A program made the translations under genes and the position numbers. DNA of 35,285 nucleotides from Bacteroidales bacterium UBA5382 (GTDB lineage: Bacteria; Bacteroidota; Bacteroidia; Bacteroidales; Dysgonomonadaceae), in contig DHOU01000008.1 of assembly GCA_002409745.1 (NCBI GenBank), positions 1 to 35,285 on the forward strand, read 5' to 3'. Shown piece after piece: positions 27,345 to 35,239 of this stretch (the first letter of the stretch is position 1; each line of letters opens with the position of its first letter). The notes under the pieces were generated by a model. It saw only the letters and a list, made by a program, of their open reading frames with translations, ran no database searches and was not told the DNA's origin.

Positions 27345-27902
27345 CTACCATCCTCTGTATAAGAAATATAAAAGAATAATCCAAAGAGGGAAATAGCCTT
27401 TTTCTTCTAAAGCGGATTTAATATCTTTGAGGGCCTTCGTTATATGTTTTTCAACCGCCTTGGGTGTGATACCAAGTATCTCGGCAATTTGAGCATTTTT
27501 CATTCCCTTTTCACGGCTCAATAGGAATACTTCCCTACATTTCGGAGGGAGCGATGCTATCGCAGTCTCAATGACCTCTTCCATATCCCGAACATCTAAA
27601 TTCTCCTCAGAGGTAAAGATATTAAAAAAGACTTCGTCTAAGTGAGTATCAAAATGGGAGAAAGAGATATTATTCGTCTCCGAGGATCTTAAATAATCAA
27701 TACTTTTATGATAGGTAAGCGTATAGAGATATGGCTTTGGAGAAGCCATCAGATCAATAGACCTTCGTTGCTTCCAAAATTCCAGAAATACATCTTGAAC
27801 AATATCTTCCGCTGCTGCTTCTTTTGATACTATCCGAAGGGCATAATAAAAAAGCACCTTGAAATATTTCTTATATGCTATTTCAAAATATTCGTTATTC
27901 AT
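27345..27902 (-). CDS. ECF sigma factor of the sus-like locus
   Basis: The 185-residue protein carries region 2 (YALRIVSKEAAAEDIVQDVF, WKQRRSIDLMASPKPYLYTL) and region 4 (LPPKCREVFLLSREKGMKNA, IAEILGITPKAVEKHITKAL), typical of the Bacteroidetes FecI-like group. The tail (FPLWIILLYFLYRGW) is hydrophobic, a common ending in this group. It is expected to drive transcription of susC, susD and the downstream gene once FecR releases it. A -7 box lies 12 bp before the ATG. Confidence 0.93.
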   Translation of the reverse strand: MNNEYFEIAYKKYFKVLFYYALRIVSKEAAAEDIVQDVFLEFWKQRRSIDLMASPKPYLYTLTYHKSIDYLRSSETNNISFSHFDTHLDEVFFNIFTSEENLDVRDMEEVIETAIASLPPKCREVFLLSREKGMKNAQIAEILGITPKAVEKHITKALKDIKSALEEKGYFPLWIILLYFLYRGW

Positions 27903-27913
27903 TTTATAAAAAA

Positions 27914-27921
27914 CAAATATA
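27914..27921 (-). promoter_or_regulatory. -7 element for the sus-locus sigma gene
   Basis: TATATTTG on the minus strand fits TAnnTTTG exactly and ends 12 bp before the ATG, giving a very short leader. A -33 partner is weak. Confidence 0.5.
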
Positions 27922-27971
27922 CGGGAATAATTTGTCCTTTTTATAAATTTGACCGGAGATAATTTTTGCTT

Positions 27972-28170
27972 TCATACGGTTGCACCCGTTTTGCGTTTAA
28001 CTATCGCCAAAGTCTCGATAGCATCCTTCGCGATACTTTTAGCCAATTCTGTATTACGCTCCTGCTCCCAATATCTTACGAACATAGTCATCAGAGTATT
28101 TGTATTTTCGGGCTAAAGCGGAAATTTTCAAATCTTTGATTTCTGTACTGGTAAAAGTTTTTGTCGTCAT
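27972..28170 (-). pseudogene. Small conserved Bacteroidales protein, frameshifted
   Basis: From ATG 28170 the frame reads MTTKTFTSTEIKDLKISALA and DDYVRKILGAGA before a stop; shifting by one base gives ERNTELAKSIAKDAIETLAI and a stop at 27972. The total span is 199 nt, one more than 66 codons, so a single inserted base around 28048-28066 explains it. The joined protein resembles small helix-rich, HTH-like Bacteroidales proteins (pattern IKDL..LA..YGY...YVR..L.G.....N.ELA). Its function is unknown to me. It lies head to head with the XRE regulator, sharing a dyad. Confidence 0.6.
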
Positions 28171-28195
28171 AATCAAGACTATTTATATTATTTTT

Positions 28196-28203
28196 TATCT
28201 TTG
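28196..28203 (+). promoter_or_regulatory. -7 element for the XRE regulator
   Basis: TATCTTTG fits TAnnTTTG exactly. The leader to ATG 28267 would be about 57 nt. Its last five bases lie in the dyad described next. Confidence 0.5.
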
Positions 28204-28223
28204 TCGTAAACAACAAGACAAAG
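28199..28223. promoter_or_regulatory. Dyad between divergent genes, candidate operator
   Basis: CTTTGTC (28199-28205) and GACAAAG (28217-28223) are perfect 7-bp inverted arms spaced 11 bp apart. The left arm covers the plus-strand -7 box; the right arm covers a minus-strand -7-like box (TTACTTTG, 28226-28219) for the small gene. A second small palindrome, ATCAAgattgTTGAT (28227-28241), lies in the regulator leader. Both are plausible binding sites of the XRE protein itself (inference). Confidence 0.45.
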
Positions 28224-28266
28224 TAAATCAAGATTGTTGATATCCCCAAATATAAGCACAAGAAAT

Positions 28267-28614
28267 ATGATATATTTTTCGAAAAACTTGCGATTTCTTC
28301 GAGAGAAACGAAAGATGACTCAAGGAGAGTTAGCAAAGTTATTAGAGTTAAGATCTAACTCTATATCTAATTATGAAAAAGGCGTTAGCCAACCGGATTA
28401 TAGCATATTGAAGCGCATAGTAGATATTTATGAAGTCTCGGCTCATGACATTTTGTATTCAGACATGGAAACAATAGAAACAAGGGATGAAGAGTCGAGA
28501 ATCTTGACATCATCAAATAAAACCATAAAAGGACTGATAGAAAAACTCTGTGATCTATCTGCTGAAAATGCTTTATTAAAGAAAGAGAACGAAAAATTAA
28601 AAGAAAGACACTAA
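28267..28614 (+). CDS. XRE-family transcriptional regulator with coiled-coil tail
   Basis: The N-terminal 65 residues are a Cro/C1-type helix-turn-helix (LRFLREKRKMTQGELAKLLE, NSISNYEKGVSQPDYSILKR, then IYEVSAHDILYSD). The C-terminus (SAENALLKKENEKLKERH) is a short coiled coil likely used for dimerisation. I prefer ATG 28267, giving 115 residues and MIYFSKNLRFLREKRKMTQ, over the TTG at 28234. It is divergent from the frameshifted small gene. The target is unknown; autoregulation via the shared dyad is likely. Confidence 0.88.
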   Translation: MIYFSKNLRFLREKRKMTQGELAKLLELRSNSISNYEKGVSQPDYSILKRIVDIYEVSAHDILYSDMETIETRDEESRILTSSNKTIKGLIEKLCDLSAENALLKKENEKLKERH

Positions 28615-28740
28615 AAACAAAAGTTTTTCTAATAATCCTCTATTTTTTGGTCGCTGAACCGAAAAGACGCAAAGCCCGTAACACGCAGATCTTTTTGATT
28701 TCAAAATATTTTTCAGATGGGAAACAGTTTTGGGTTCCGG

Positions 28741-29781
28741 TCATGAAAATTTTTTCAAGACCTCCTTTCCTAATAATTTCGCCTTTTCCACCGATATAGC
28801 ATCCTCGGCATCAATAGAGTATTGGGACGTATCGGGAAGAATAAGCTCCGTCCCTTGCGGAACACGGTTAGGATTGGAGATGCGTTCCCTATTTTCGAGG
28901 TAGATATACACCCAGAATTCTTTATTGCCGAATTGATCTAAAGCAAGCAACCGTAGCGTTTGACCTTCATTTAAGATGGCTTTCTTTACGACTTTCTTTT
29001 CCGCTACAGTGGAATGTCGTTTCCTCACCGAATCGGAAGATTCTTTCGGAGCAATTACCTGCAACGCGTGATCGAGCGAGCGCTCAGCAGGGCGAGGAAC
29101 GACTTCGCTTTTCAGCTTTTTCGAGGAGTTGAAAAAAAAAAGACTTGCAGAAGCAATTATCATTCCAGCCACAATAGGTATCCAAATTAATCGTTTTTTA
29201 CTACCCCCCTTCTTCGGCCTAAGATTGGAAGAAGAGGTAAGGATATCAGGCACCTGTGAAGGCATTTCAGAAATAGAGGGAGGAATGGAAGCATCTTCTA
29301 CAATATATTCCGGAGATTTAGCCAAAACAGCTTCTTGTTCGGGTTCCGTAGGAATCGCATTCTCCTGCGCCGTTTCAATCCAGAAGATTGTACTCCTCCA
29401 TGAAGTTTGAGATTCCTCCCCTTTGAGGACTTCAGGAATATCTTTGAACTCGACTCCTTCTTTAAGCACCGTCGGCTCAAAATAGCGAAAAAGCGCATTC
29501 ACCGAATCCGTTACCGTTTCATCCGGTATAAAATCCATTTTATAATATACGACATTGGAGGATTGCGTATCCGAAAGAGTCTCCGCATCCTCAGCCGCCG
29601 ATATTTCCGAAAGTTTGAACGTTCCCAAGTCATTCACTTTCACTTCCCCCTCTTTCAATAAGCCTTCGGAAAGTACGCCGAACAACTGCTCCAAAAATTG
29701 CTCGCACTCTTCATGCGAAAAGGTTGCGTTTTTACTGCGGATGAAAGCAATGATATCTTTCATAAATACTATTTCATTCAT
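28741..29781 (-). CDS. HU-domain membrane protein with C-terminal LysM-like domain
   Basis: Residues 1-105 resemble an HU-like DNA-binding domain (MKDIIAFIRSKNATFSHEEC, VKVNDLGTFKLSE, VVYYKMDFIPDETVTDSVN). An acidic, Pro/Ser-rich linker follows, then a basic cap (RPKKGGSKKR), one membrane helix (about 198-217), and a periplasmic LysM-like domain (LNEGQTLRLLALDQFGNKEF ... NPNRVPQGTELILPD, about 270-317). LysM binds peptidoglycan. The architecture would connect DNA or HU fibres to the cell wall (inference). I use ATG 29781 (MNEIVFMKDIIAF), which aligns with relatives; 29763 is possible. It lies 39 bp after the HU gene, in the ftsY-rimO operon. Confidence 0.8.
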   Translation of the reverse strand: MNEIVFMKDIIAFIRSKNATFSHEECEQFLEQLFGVLSEGLLKEGEVKVNDLGTFKLSEISAAEDAETLSDTQSSNVVYYKMDFIPDETVTDSVNALFRYFEPTVLKEGVEFKDIPEVLKGEESQTSWRSTIFWIETAQENAIPTEPEQEAVLAKSPEYIVEDASIPPSISEMPSQVPDILTSSSNLRPKKGGSKKRLIWIPIVAGMIIASASLFFFNSSKKLKSEVVPRPAERSLDHALQVIAPKESSDSVRKRHSTVAEKKVVKKAILNEGQTLRLLALDQFGNKEFWVYIYLENRERISNPNRVPQGTELILPDTSQYSIDAEDAISVEKAKLLGKEVLKKFS

Positions 29782-29798
29782 ACCCATCAACTTTAAAT

Positions 29799-29819
29799 AT
29801 CCTGTGAAAGCCACAGGAT
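29799..29819 (-). promoter_or_regulatory. Hairpin between the HU gene and the HU-LysM gene
   Basis: ATCCTGTG (29799-29806) and CACAGGAT (29812-29819) form a perfect 8-bp stem with a 5-base loop directly after the HU stop and 18 bp before the next ATG. No T run follows, so it may mark RNA processing or partial attenuation inside the operon. Confidence 0.5.
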
Positions 29820-29820
29820 T

Positions 29821-30108
29821 TCATTCTTCGGACTTTTCGATAATACGTTTTTCCCATTGAGGCGCAGGCTTAAACCCCACCTCTACATGAGGTGGCATAA
29901 GATGCCGTTCACCCGATTCAGGATCTCTCAAAATATACTCGGATTTTTTTTGAGGTTGAAAAACACCAAAATTCTCTATAACAACCTGCGTATTTTCAGC
30001 CAGCTTTTCAGTCAGAAAACGAACCGTCAGAGACACCATTTCGGAAACTTTTTCTTCCGGGATATTAAGGCTCTGAGCCACTTCATTTATTAACGTTTCA
30101 TTATCCAT
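29821..30108 (-). CDS. HU-family DNA-binding protein
   Basis: The 95-residue protein has the HU/IHF fold: N-terminal helices (INEVAQSLNIPEEKVSEMVS), the NFGVF turn in VVIENFGVFQPQKKSEYILR, an arm region (DPESGERHLMPPHVEVGFKP) and PAPQWEKRI at the end. The arm departs from canonical HU, which is common in Bacteroidales paralogs. It binds and bends DNA; sequence specificity is unknown. It starts 12 bp after rimO and precedes the HU-LysM gene, with which it might co-assemble. Confidence 0.88.
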   Translation of the reverse strand: MDNETLINEVAQSLNIPEEKVSEMVSLTVRFLTEKLAENTQVVIENFGVFQPQKKSEYILRDPESGERHLMPPHVEVGFKPAPQWEKRIIEKSEE

Positions 30109-30120
30109 CTTTCGTAAAAG

Positions 30121-31413
30121 TTATTGAATAGTCCCCAATAAATCAAACGGAAGCGCATCCGTTATCTTCACATTATAAAAATTTCCGATAGTCAGTACAT
30201 TATCCTTTCCGATAAGCACTTCCCCGTCGACTTCCGGCGAATCGAACTCGGTACGCCCGACATAATACTCCGGGTCTTCACGATCAATAATCACTTTCAT
30301 TGTCTTGCCGACCTTGGAAGTATTCACCGACATCGATATTCCTTCCTGCACACCCATTAGCACATTCATCCGCTCCTGTTTTATTTCGGCGGGAACGTCA
30401 TCGGTATAATGGGTATCGTTATACGTATCCTCTTCATGTGAATACGGAAAAGCGCCTAAACGCTCGAAGCGAGTATCCCGTACAAATTCGAGGAGTTCCT
30501 GAAAATCGTCCTCTTCTTCGCCCGGATGCCCCACCATCATAGTGGTCCGCAAATGAATGCCCGGCACTTCCTCCCGAAAACGGCGGATAAGATCGATGGT
30601 TTGCTCTTTAGAGATATTTCGCCGCATCTTTTTAAGCATACGGTTACTGATATGTTGCAACGCAATATCAAGATAGCTGCACACATTTTCCCGTTCGCGT
30701 ATCACCGGAAGCAAATCTACCGGAAAGTGTGCGGGATAAGCGTAATGCAGCCGGATCCATTCCACGCCCGGAATATCGGAAGCCCGCGCAACCAACTCCG
30801 GTAGCTTCATCGACCGATATAAATCCAATCCGTAATAGGTAAGATCTTGCGCGATGAATTGAAACTCTTTCACGCCCTGCTTTACCAAACGCCGCATCTC
30901 CTCTTCAATCTCCTCCATGGGACGGGAAGCGTATTTTCCAGTAATGAGCGGTATGGAACAATAGGAACACGTACGATCGCACCCTTCCGCGATTTTGATA
31001 TAAGCATAATGCGGCGGCGTGGAAAGAGAACGGTCAAATTCCAACTCTTTATAATAAGATTTCCCCAAGTCGGCGATCAGGTTTTTCCAGGCAAACTTAC
31101 CGTAGAACTTATCGACCTCGGGAATTTCTTCCTGCAACTCTTCCATATATCGCTGCGAAAGACACCCCATCACAAAAAGCTTTTTGAGTTTATTATGCTT
31201 TTTCGCGTCGGCAAACGATAGAATCATATTAATCGATTCCTCTTTGGCATCGCCGATAAAGCCGCACGTATTAATAACAGCTATTTCGCCCCGGGGAGTC
31301 TCCGGATCGTGTTCGATCGTATATCCGTTTGCGACGAGTTGCCGCATCAGTAATTCGGAATCGACCAGATTTTTCGAACATCCAAGAGTTATGACATCAA
31401 TTCTATTTTTCAT
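30121..31413 (-). CDS. rimO: Ribosomal protein S12 methylthiotransferase RimO
   Basis: The 430-residue radical SAM enzyme has the UPF0004 domain with cysteines 12, 50 and 84 (LGCSKN, NTCGF, GCLSQRY), the radical SAM motif CDRTCSYC (145-152) with ITGKYASRP, and a C-terminal TRAM domain (TMKVIIDREDPEYYVGRT). RimO adds a methylthio group to the conserved Asp of S12. The S12-specific features LGCSKNLVDSE and FIGDAKEESI separate it from MiaB. I choose ATG 31413 (MKNRIDVITLGCSKN). It starts 25 bp after ftsY and is followed by the HU gene. Confidence 0.95.
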   Translation of the reverse strand: MKNRIDVITLGCSKNLVDSELLMRQLVANGYTIEHDPETPRGEIAVINTCGFIGDAKEESINMILSFADAKKHNKLKKLFVMGCLSQRYMEELQEEIPEVDKFYGKFAWKNLIADLGKSYYKELEFDRSLSTPPHYAYIKIAEGCDRTCSYCSIPLITGKYASRPMEEIEEEMRRLVKQGVKEFQFIAQDLTYYGLDLYRSMKLPELVARASDIPGVEWIRLHYAYPAHFPVDLLPVIRERENVCSYLDIALQHISNRMLKKMRRNISKEQTIDLIRRFREEVPGIHLRTTMMVGHPGEEEDDFQELLEFVRDTRFERLGAFPYSHEEDTYNDTHYTDDVPAEIKQERMNVLMGVQEGISMSVNTSKVGKTMKVIIDREDPEYYVGRTEFDSPEVDGEVLIGKDNVLTIGNFYNVKITDALPFDLLGTIQ

Positions 31414-31438
31414 CTTTTCGCTTGATAGATTGTCGGGA

Positions 31439-32392
31439 TTATTCGCCGAATAGCGAATCCACAAACTCTTTCCTACGGAATACTTGCAAATCTTCTATGC
31501 CTTCGCCTAACCCGATATATTTCACCGGAATTTTAAACTGATCGGATATGCCAATTACCACCCCCCCTTTTGCCGTTCCATCGAGTTTCGTCACGGCAAG
31601 CGCCGTCACCTCGGTGGCAGCGGTAAATTGTTTTGCTTGTTCAAAAGCATTTTGCCCGGTAGAACCGTCTAACACCAGCAATACTTCATGGGGAGTACCG
31701 GGAATGACCTTGCTCATCACGTTTTTTATCTTGGTCAGTTCATTCATTAAATTCACTTTATTATGTAAGCGTCCGGCCGTATCGATAATCACCACATCGG
31801 CGTTATTCGCTTTGGCGGAATTGAGCGTATCGAAAGCCACCGAAGCAGGATCGGCACCCATTTTTTGTTTGATGACCGGCACCCCTACCCGTTGCCCCCA
31901 AATATCGAGCTGCTCAACCGCCGCAGCCCGGAAAGTATCGGCCGCGCCCAAATAAACGGATAATCCTTTTGCTTTAAATTGATGAGCCAGTTTCCCGATC
32001 GTCGTCGTTTTACCCACACCGTTTACCCCGACGACCATCATCACATAGGGCTTCTTGTCTTCAGGCACCGTGAACTCGGCCACATCATCCGAATTGTTTT
32101 CGGTAAGCAATGCGGCGATTTCCTCCCGCAACATCGACGTGAGCTCACCGGCATTGACATATTTATCTTTAGCCACGCGCTCTTCAATACGGTCGATAAT
32201 CTTCAAGGTCGTATCCACTCCCACATCCGAAGTGACTAATACCTCTTCGAGCTCATCGAGCACCTCGTCGTCGACTTTCGACTTTCCGGCAACAGCACGC
32301 GTAAGCTTCGAAAAAATACTTTCTTTCGTCTTCTCGAGTCCTTTATCTAATGTCTCTTTCTTTCCTTTGGAAAACAGGTCAAAAAACCCCAT
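31439..32392 (-). CDS. ftsY: Signal recognition particle receptor FtsY
   Basis: The 317-residue GTPase has the N domain (about 20-100) and the NG GTPase core: G1 GVNGVGKTT (122-130), DTFRAAAVEQL (152-162), G3 DTAGR (204-208), G4 TKLD (268-271) and the closing GTAKGG. It lacks the long acidic A domain of E. coli, as usual in Bacteroidetes, but begins with an amphipathic stretch MGFFDLFSKGKKE for membrane binding. FtsY receives ribosomes carrying membrane proteins from SRP. It is the first gene of an operon with rimO and the HU genes. Confidence 0.95.
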   Translation of the reverse strand: MGFFDLFSKGKKETLDKGLEKTKESIFSKLTRAVAGKSKVDDEVLDELEEVLVTSDVGVDTTLKIIDRIEERVAKDKYVNAGELTSMLREEIAALLTENNSDDVAEFTVPEDKKPYVMMVVGVNGVGKTTTIGKLAHQFKAKGLSVYLGAADTFRAAAVEQLDIWGQRVGVPVIKQKMGADPASVAFDTLNSAKANNADVVIIDTAGRLHNKVNLMNELTKIKNVMSKVIPGTPHEVLLVLDGSTGQNAFEQAKQFTAATEVTALAVTKLDGTAKGGVVIGISDQFKIPVKYIGLGEGIEDLQVFRRKEFVDSLFGE

Positions 32393-32439
32393 ACAGCAGA
32401 TCTATTTAAATAATAATTCTTTTTTCAGTTCGCATGCTA

Positions 32440-32447
32440 CAAAGCTA
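32440..32447 (-). promoter_or_regulatory. -7 element for the ftsY operon
   Basis: TAGCTTTG on the minus strand fits TAnnTTTG exactly, 47 bp before the ftsY ATG. It follows directly on the terminator of the ribosomal protein cluster. Confidence 0.55.
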
Positions 32448-32463
32448 CAAAATAGTCAATAAA

Positions 32464-32495
32464 AAACTTCCCCACACAGAAGCGCAGGGAAGTTT
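32464..32495 (-). terminator. Terminator of the rpmB-rpmG-DUF4295 operon
   Basis: AAACTTCCC (32464-32472) pairs with GGGAAGTTT (32487-32495) around a 14-base loop; on the minus strand the stem is followed by T bases. It lies 19 bp after the DUF4295 stop. Confidence 0.8.
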
Positions 32496-32514
32496 TTAAA
32501 TATCTTTAACTGAT

Positions 32515-32676
32515 TTATTTCGAGAAATAATTTTTTACTTGATCATTCAGGATCATTTCTTCTCTAAAAGTATATGCTCCTGTTTTGGGCGACTTCACCA
32601 TTTTAATCACTTTCGTATGGCTACGGCCTGTTGTTGTGTCTTTATCGCGGAATCCGGCGACTGCTTTCTTTGCCAT
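32515..32676 (-). CDS. DUF4295 small ribosome-associated protein
   Basis: A 53-residue frame: MAKKAVAGFRDKDTTTGRSH, then KVIKMVKSPKTGAYTFREEM and NDQVKNYFSK. This matches DUF4295, a small basic protein found after rpmG in Bacteroidetes. A structural or stabilising role at the ribosome is often assumed, but I know of no proven function. The gene starts 12 bp after rpmG and ends before the terminator. Confidence 0.9.
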   Translation of the reverse strand: MAKKAVAGFRDKDTTTGRSHTKVIKMVKSPKTGAYTFREEMILNDQVKNYFSK

Positions 32677-32688
32677 AATCTATGCTAT

Positions 32689-32877
32689 TTATTTAATTTC
32701 TTTATGAACGGTCATTTTCTTCAGGATCGGATTGTACTTTTTCAATTCGAGCCTTTCGGTTGTATTCTTTCTATTCTTGGTCGTAATATACCTCGACGTA
32801 CCGGGGAGACCACTTTCTTTATGCTCCGTGCATTCCAGAATCACCTGCACTCTGTTTCCTTTTGCTTTTTTCGCCAT
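32689..32877 (-). CDS. rpmG: 50S ribosomal protein L33
   Basis: The 62-residue protein reads [20 protein letters not shown], then [20 protein letters not shown] and [13 protein letters not shown], the standard bacterial L33 sequence. Only one cysteine of the zinc ribbon remains (ECTEH), so it is the zinc-independent type. It lies 18 bp after rpmB. Confidence 0.97.
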   Translation of the reverse strand: MAKKAKGNRVQVILECTEHKESGLPGTSRYITTKNRKNTTERLELKKYNPILKKMTVHKEIK

Positions 32878-32895
32878 TTTATCGCCTCCTGTATG

Positions 32896-33135
32896 TTATG
32901 CGTTTAAATATCCTTTAGACGCAGCTTGTTTCAATGCAGCATCCAGTCCTACCTTATTGATCGTACGAAGGCCCGAAGCCGAAACATTCAAACTGATCCA
33001 ACAATCTTCTTCTACCCAATAGAATTTTTTACGAAACAAATTCACATTAAATCTGCGCTTTGTTTTTCTATTGGAATGCGATACGTTGTTCCCAACCATC
33101 GCTTTCTTTCCAGTTATTTGACAAATCTTAGACAT
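32896..33135 (-). CDS. rpmB: 50S ribosomal protein L28
   Basis: The 79-residue protein starts [20 protein letters not shown] and includes [20 protein letters not shown] and [17 protein letters not shown], matching L28. It is the first gene of a three-gene ribosomal operon with a strong promoter just upstream. Confidence 0.97.
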   Translation of the reverse strand: MSKICQITGKKAMVGNNVSHSNRKTKRRFNVNLFRKKFYWVEEDCWISLNVSASGLRTINKVGLDAALKQAASKGYLNA

Positions 33136-33201
33136 CGCTATATTGTATTTTCTATTTTACTTACATCTGGTGTATCAGAACTTTTCCGACAAATTAGGGC
33201 G

Positions 33202-33233
33202 CAAAAATAGCTATATAATTTCAAATAACCAAA
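33202..33233 (-). promoter_or_regulatory. Promoter of the rpmB operon
   Basis: On the minus strand TTTG (33233-33230) lies 20 bases before TATTTTTG (33209-33202), an exact match to the Bacteroidetes consensus. The leader to rpmB is about 60 nt. Confidence 0.7.
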
Positions 33234-33302
33234 GTTTTGGCTAATTAATTTCATTTTCAATGCGCAAACAGGTTCTTTATTTGGAGAAAATTTCACGCCC
33301 CT

Positions 33303-33857
33303 TTATTGGAAGACTCCGCTCAGACCGGCATATAATTCATTTAGAAAATTTAATGTCGACTTGCGTAAATCTGTTTTCAGCGCCTTCATTTCACTATCCG
33401 AGTTGATCGCTTGGTCGGTAATCATTTCTTCGGCGGAATATGTTTTTGGGAAAAACGACGCTCCTTTGGACGTGTTTAACTGGTAGCTCACATCTCTAAC
33501 GGTGAGCATACATCCTGAATTCGACACCGCTGCATCGAACCGGTAATTCATTCCTATCTTCTCGCCACCGGCAGGCAGCTCAACCTTCGCACTCACCGTT
33601 ACACTTTGCAATTTATCGTCTAAACGAATCCCCAACAACAACGGACTTCCCGAGAACTTCCCTTTTGCCCATTTTTGAAGTAATGCATATTTTTGATCAT
33701 CCGATAACTCTTGATCCACATGAATAAACTGTTGAAATACTACTTTTCCATTGGTAACCGGAACAGAAGTAAAGACAGAGGAGGCGGCATTCTGGGCGCT
33801 CATAGGGAGAATCGCGAAGCAAAATAACAAACAAAATGCACTGATATATTTTTTCAT
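33303..33857 (-). CDS. DUF4468 domain exported protein
   Basis: The 184-residue protein has a signal peptide (MKKYISAFCLLFCFAILPMS, then AQ) and one DUF4468-like domain (VVFQQFIHVDQELSDDQKYA, DDKLQSVTVSAKVELPAGGE). DUF4468 proteins are small exported proteins of Bacteroidales without an established role. I use ATG 33857 because it begins the signal peptide; seven extra codons upstream (33878) are possible. Monocistronic, with its own promoter, divergent from the TPR gene. Confidence 0.8.
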   Translation of the reverse strand: MKKYISAFCLLFCFAILPMSAQNAASSVFTSVPVTNGKVVFQQFIHVDQELSDDQKYALLQKWAKGKFSGSPLLLGIRLDDKLQSVTVSAKVELPAGGEKIGMNYRFDAAVSNSGCMLTVRDVSYQLNTSKGASFFPKTYSAEEMITDQAINSDSEMKALKTDLRKSTLNFLNELYAGLSGVFQ

Positions 33858-33909
33858 AATTCTCTTTTTTTCATTCATAAAATAAACTTCGTCACCTGTT
33901 ATGAGACGA

Positions 33910-33940
33910 CAAATCTACACAAAAGTTACACAAAGGCAAA
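33910..33940 (-). promoter_or_regulatory. Promoter of the DUF4468 gene
   Basis: On the minus strand TTTG (33940-33937) lies 19 bases before TAGATTTG (33917-33910), an exact match to the consensus. The leader to ATG 33857 is about 45 nt. Confidence 0.7.
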
Positions 33941-33992
33941 CCTTTTGATAAAAAAATCCATCTATATATTTTATTTATCTCTTAAAAACCAT

Positions 33993-34000
33993 TACTTTTG
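33993..34000 (+). promoter_or_regulatory. -7 element for the TPR-ribH operon
   Basis: TACTTTTG fits TAnnTTTG exactly, 35 bp before the TPR gene ATG. A -33 box is not clear. Confidence 0.55.
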
Positions 34001-34035
34001 CATCTCAAAATTACGTACATTTATTTAAAGAGATC

Positions 34036-34737
34036 ATGTCTACGAAAAAAACGCAGGATAAGACTGAAAAGAAACTGGAAACAATTGATGAAGCGTTGAC
34101 TTCATCCGAACGCTTCTTAGAGAAGAATCAAAAAAACATATTGTGGGGTTTGTTGGTGGTAGTAATTGTGGTTGGAGCATTTCTCGCTTACCATTATTTA
34201 TATAAACATCCCCGCAACGAACAGGCACAAGCAGCCATTTATAAAGGTGAACGATATTTTCAAAACGGAGAAGACTCGCTGGCTCTGTTTGGCAACGGAA
34301 ATGACTTCAAAGGATTCGAATCGGTTATTGACGATTATTCGGGGACGAAGTCGGCCGACCTGGCCCGTGCGTATGCCGGAATTTGTTACAGCCACCTTGG
34401 CAATAACGAAAAAGCTCTTGAGTATTTAAAGAAATTCAAAGGGGGCGATCTTCTTATCACACCTTCTGTTATTGGAGCCATCGGAGACGTATACATGAAT
34501 CTCGGCAACACTGACGACGCGATATCGCAATTTTTAAAAGCGGCCGATAAAGCCAATAATGAAATGCTCACGCCTATTTATTATAAAAAGGCCGGAATCG
34601 CTTACTTACAAACTCAACAGTTCGACAAAGCCATTGAAATCTTTACAAAGATACAAGAGAATTACCTCAATTCTCCCGAATCTCAAGAAGCTGAAAAGTA
34701 CATCCAACAAGCAAAATTTCAAAAAGGAGATAAATAA
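34036..34737 (+). CDS. Membrane-anchored TPR protein (YfgM-like)
   Basis: The 233-residue protein has a charged cytoplasmic N-terminus, one membrane helix (about 35-56, WGLLVVVIVVGAFLAYHYLY) and a periplasmic TPR region (AYAGICYSHLGNNEKALEYL, IGDVYMNLGNTDDAISQFLK, AGIAYLQTQQFDKAIEIFTK). YfgM-type proteins interact with the translocon and periplasmic chaperones in E. coli; the role here is inferred. The stop lies 2 bp before ribH, indicating one transcript. Confidence 0.83.
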   Translation: MSTKKTQDKTEKKLETIDEALTSSERFLEKNQKNILWGLLVVVIVVGAFLAYHYLYKHPRNEQAQAAIYKGERYFQNGEDSLALFGNGNDFKGFESVIDDYSGTKSADLARAYAGICYSHLGNNEKALEYLKKFKGGDLLITPSVIGAIGDVYMNLGNTDDAISQFLKAADKANNEMLTPIYYKKAGIAYLQTQQFDKAIEIFTKIQENYLNSPESQEAEKYIQQAKFQKGDK

Positions 34738-34739
34738 AA

Positions 34740-35231
34740 ATGGCTACGGCATTACAGAATTTATCATCTTACGATCCGAATGAAATACCTGACGGGAAAG
34801 GGAAAAGAATCGGAATTGTTGTTTCAGATTGGAATACGGCTATTACAGGAAATCTTCTGCAAGGCGCTTATGAGACCTTGACAAAATTCGGTGTAAACGA
34901 AGAAGATATTATTCTGGAGCATGTTCCGGGCAGTTTTGAACTAACCTATGGCGGTAAGCTTCTGATTGAAAAATCGAATGTCGATGCCGTTATTTTATTA
35001 GGCTGCGTTATTCAAGGGGAGACTCCCCATTTCACCTTTGTGTGCAACAGTGTCACACAAGGAACGACTCAACTGAATCTCAACTATAACATTCCAATCA
35101 TTTTCGGACTATTAACAACCTTGACTTTTGATCAGGCAAAAGCCCGTGCAGGAGGCAGATACGGCAATAAAGGCGACGAGGCGGCCATCACAGCATTAAA
35201 AATGATTGCTCTTAACACGAAATATAAATAA
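34740..35231 (+). CDS. ribH: 6,7-dimethyl-8-ribityllumazine synthase
   Basis: The 163-residue protein reads RIGIVVSDWNTAITGNLLQG at the substrate loop, VPGSFELTYGGKLL, AVILLGCVIQGETPHFTFVC with the catalytic His, and ends with RAGGRYGNKGDEAAITALKM. RibH joins the pyrimidinedione and the four-carbon unit to make lumazine, the step before riboflavin. It forms large icosahedral or pentameric shells. It is translated with the upstream TPR gene (2-bp gap); no riboflavin riboswitch is seen before the operon. Confidence 0.97.
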   Translation: MATALQNLSSYDPNEIPDGKGKRIGIVVSDWNTAITGNLLQGAYETLTKFGVNEEDIILEHVPGSFELTYGGKLLIEKSNVDAVILLGCVIQGETPHFTFVCNSVTQGTTQLNLNYNIPIIFGLLTTLTFDQAKARAGGRYGNKGDEAAITALKMIALNTKYK

Positions 35232-35239
35232 ATTTTTCG

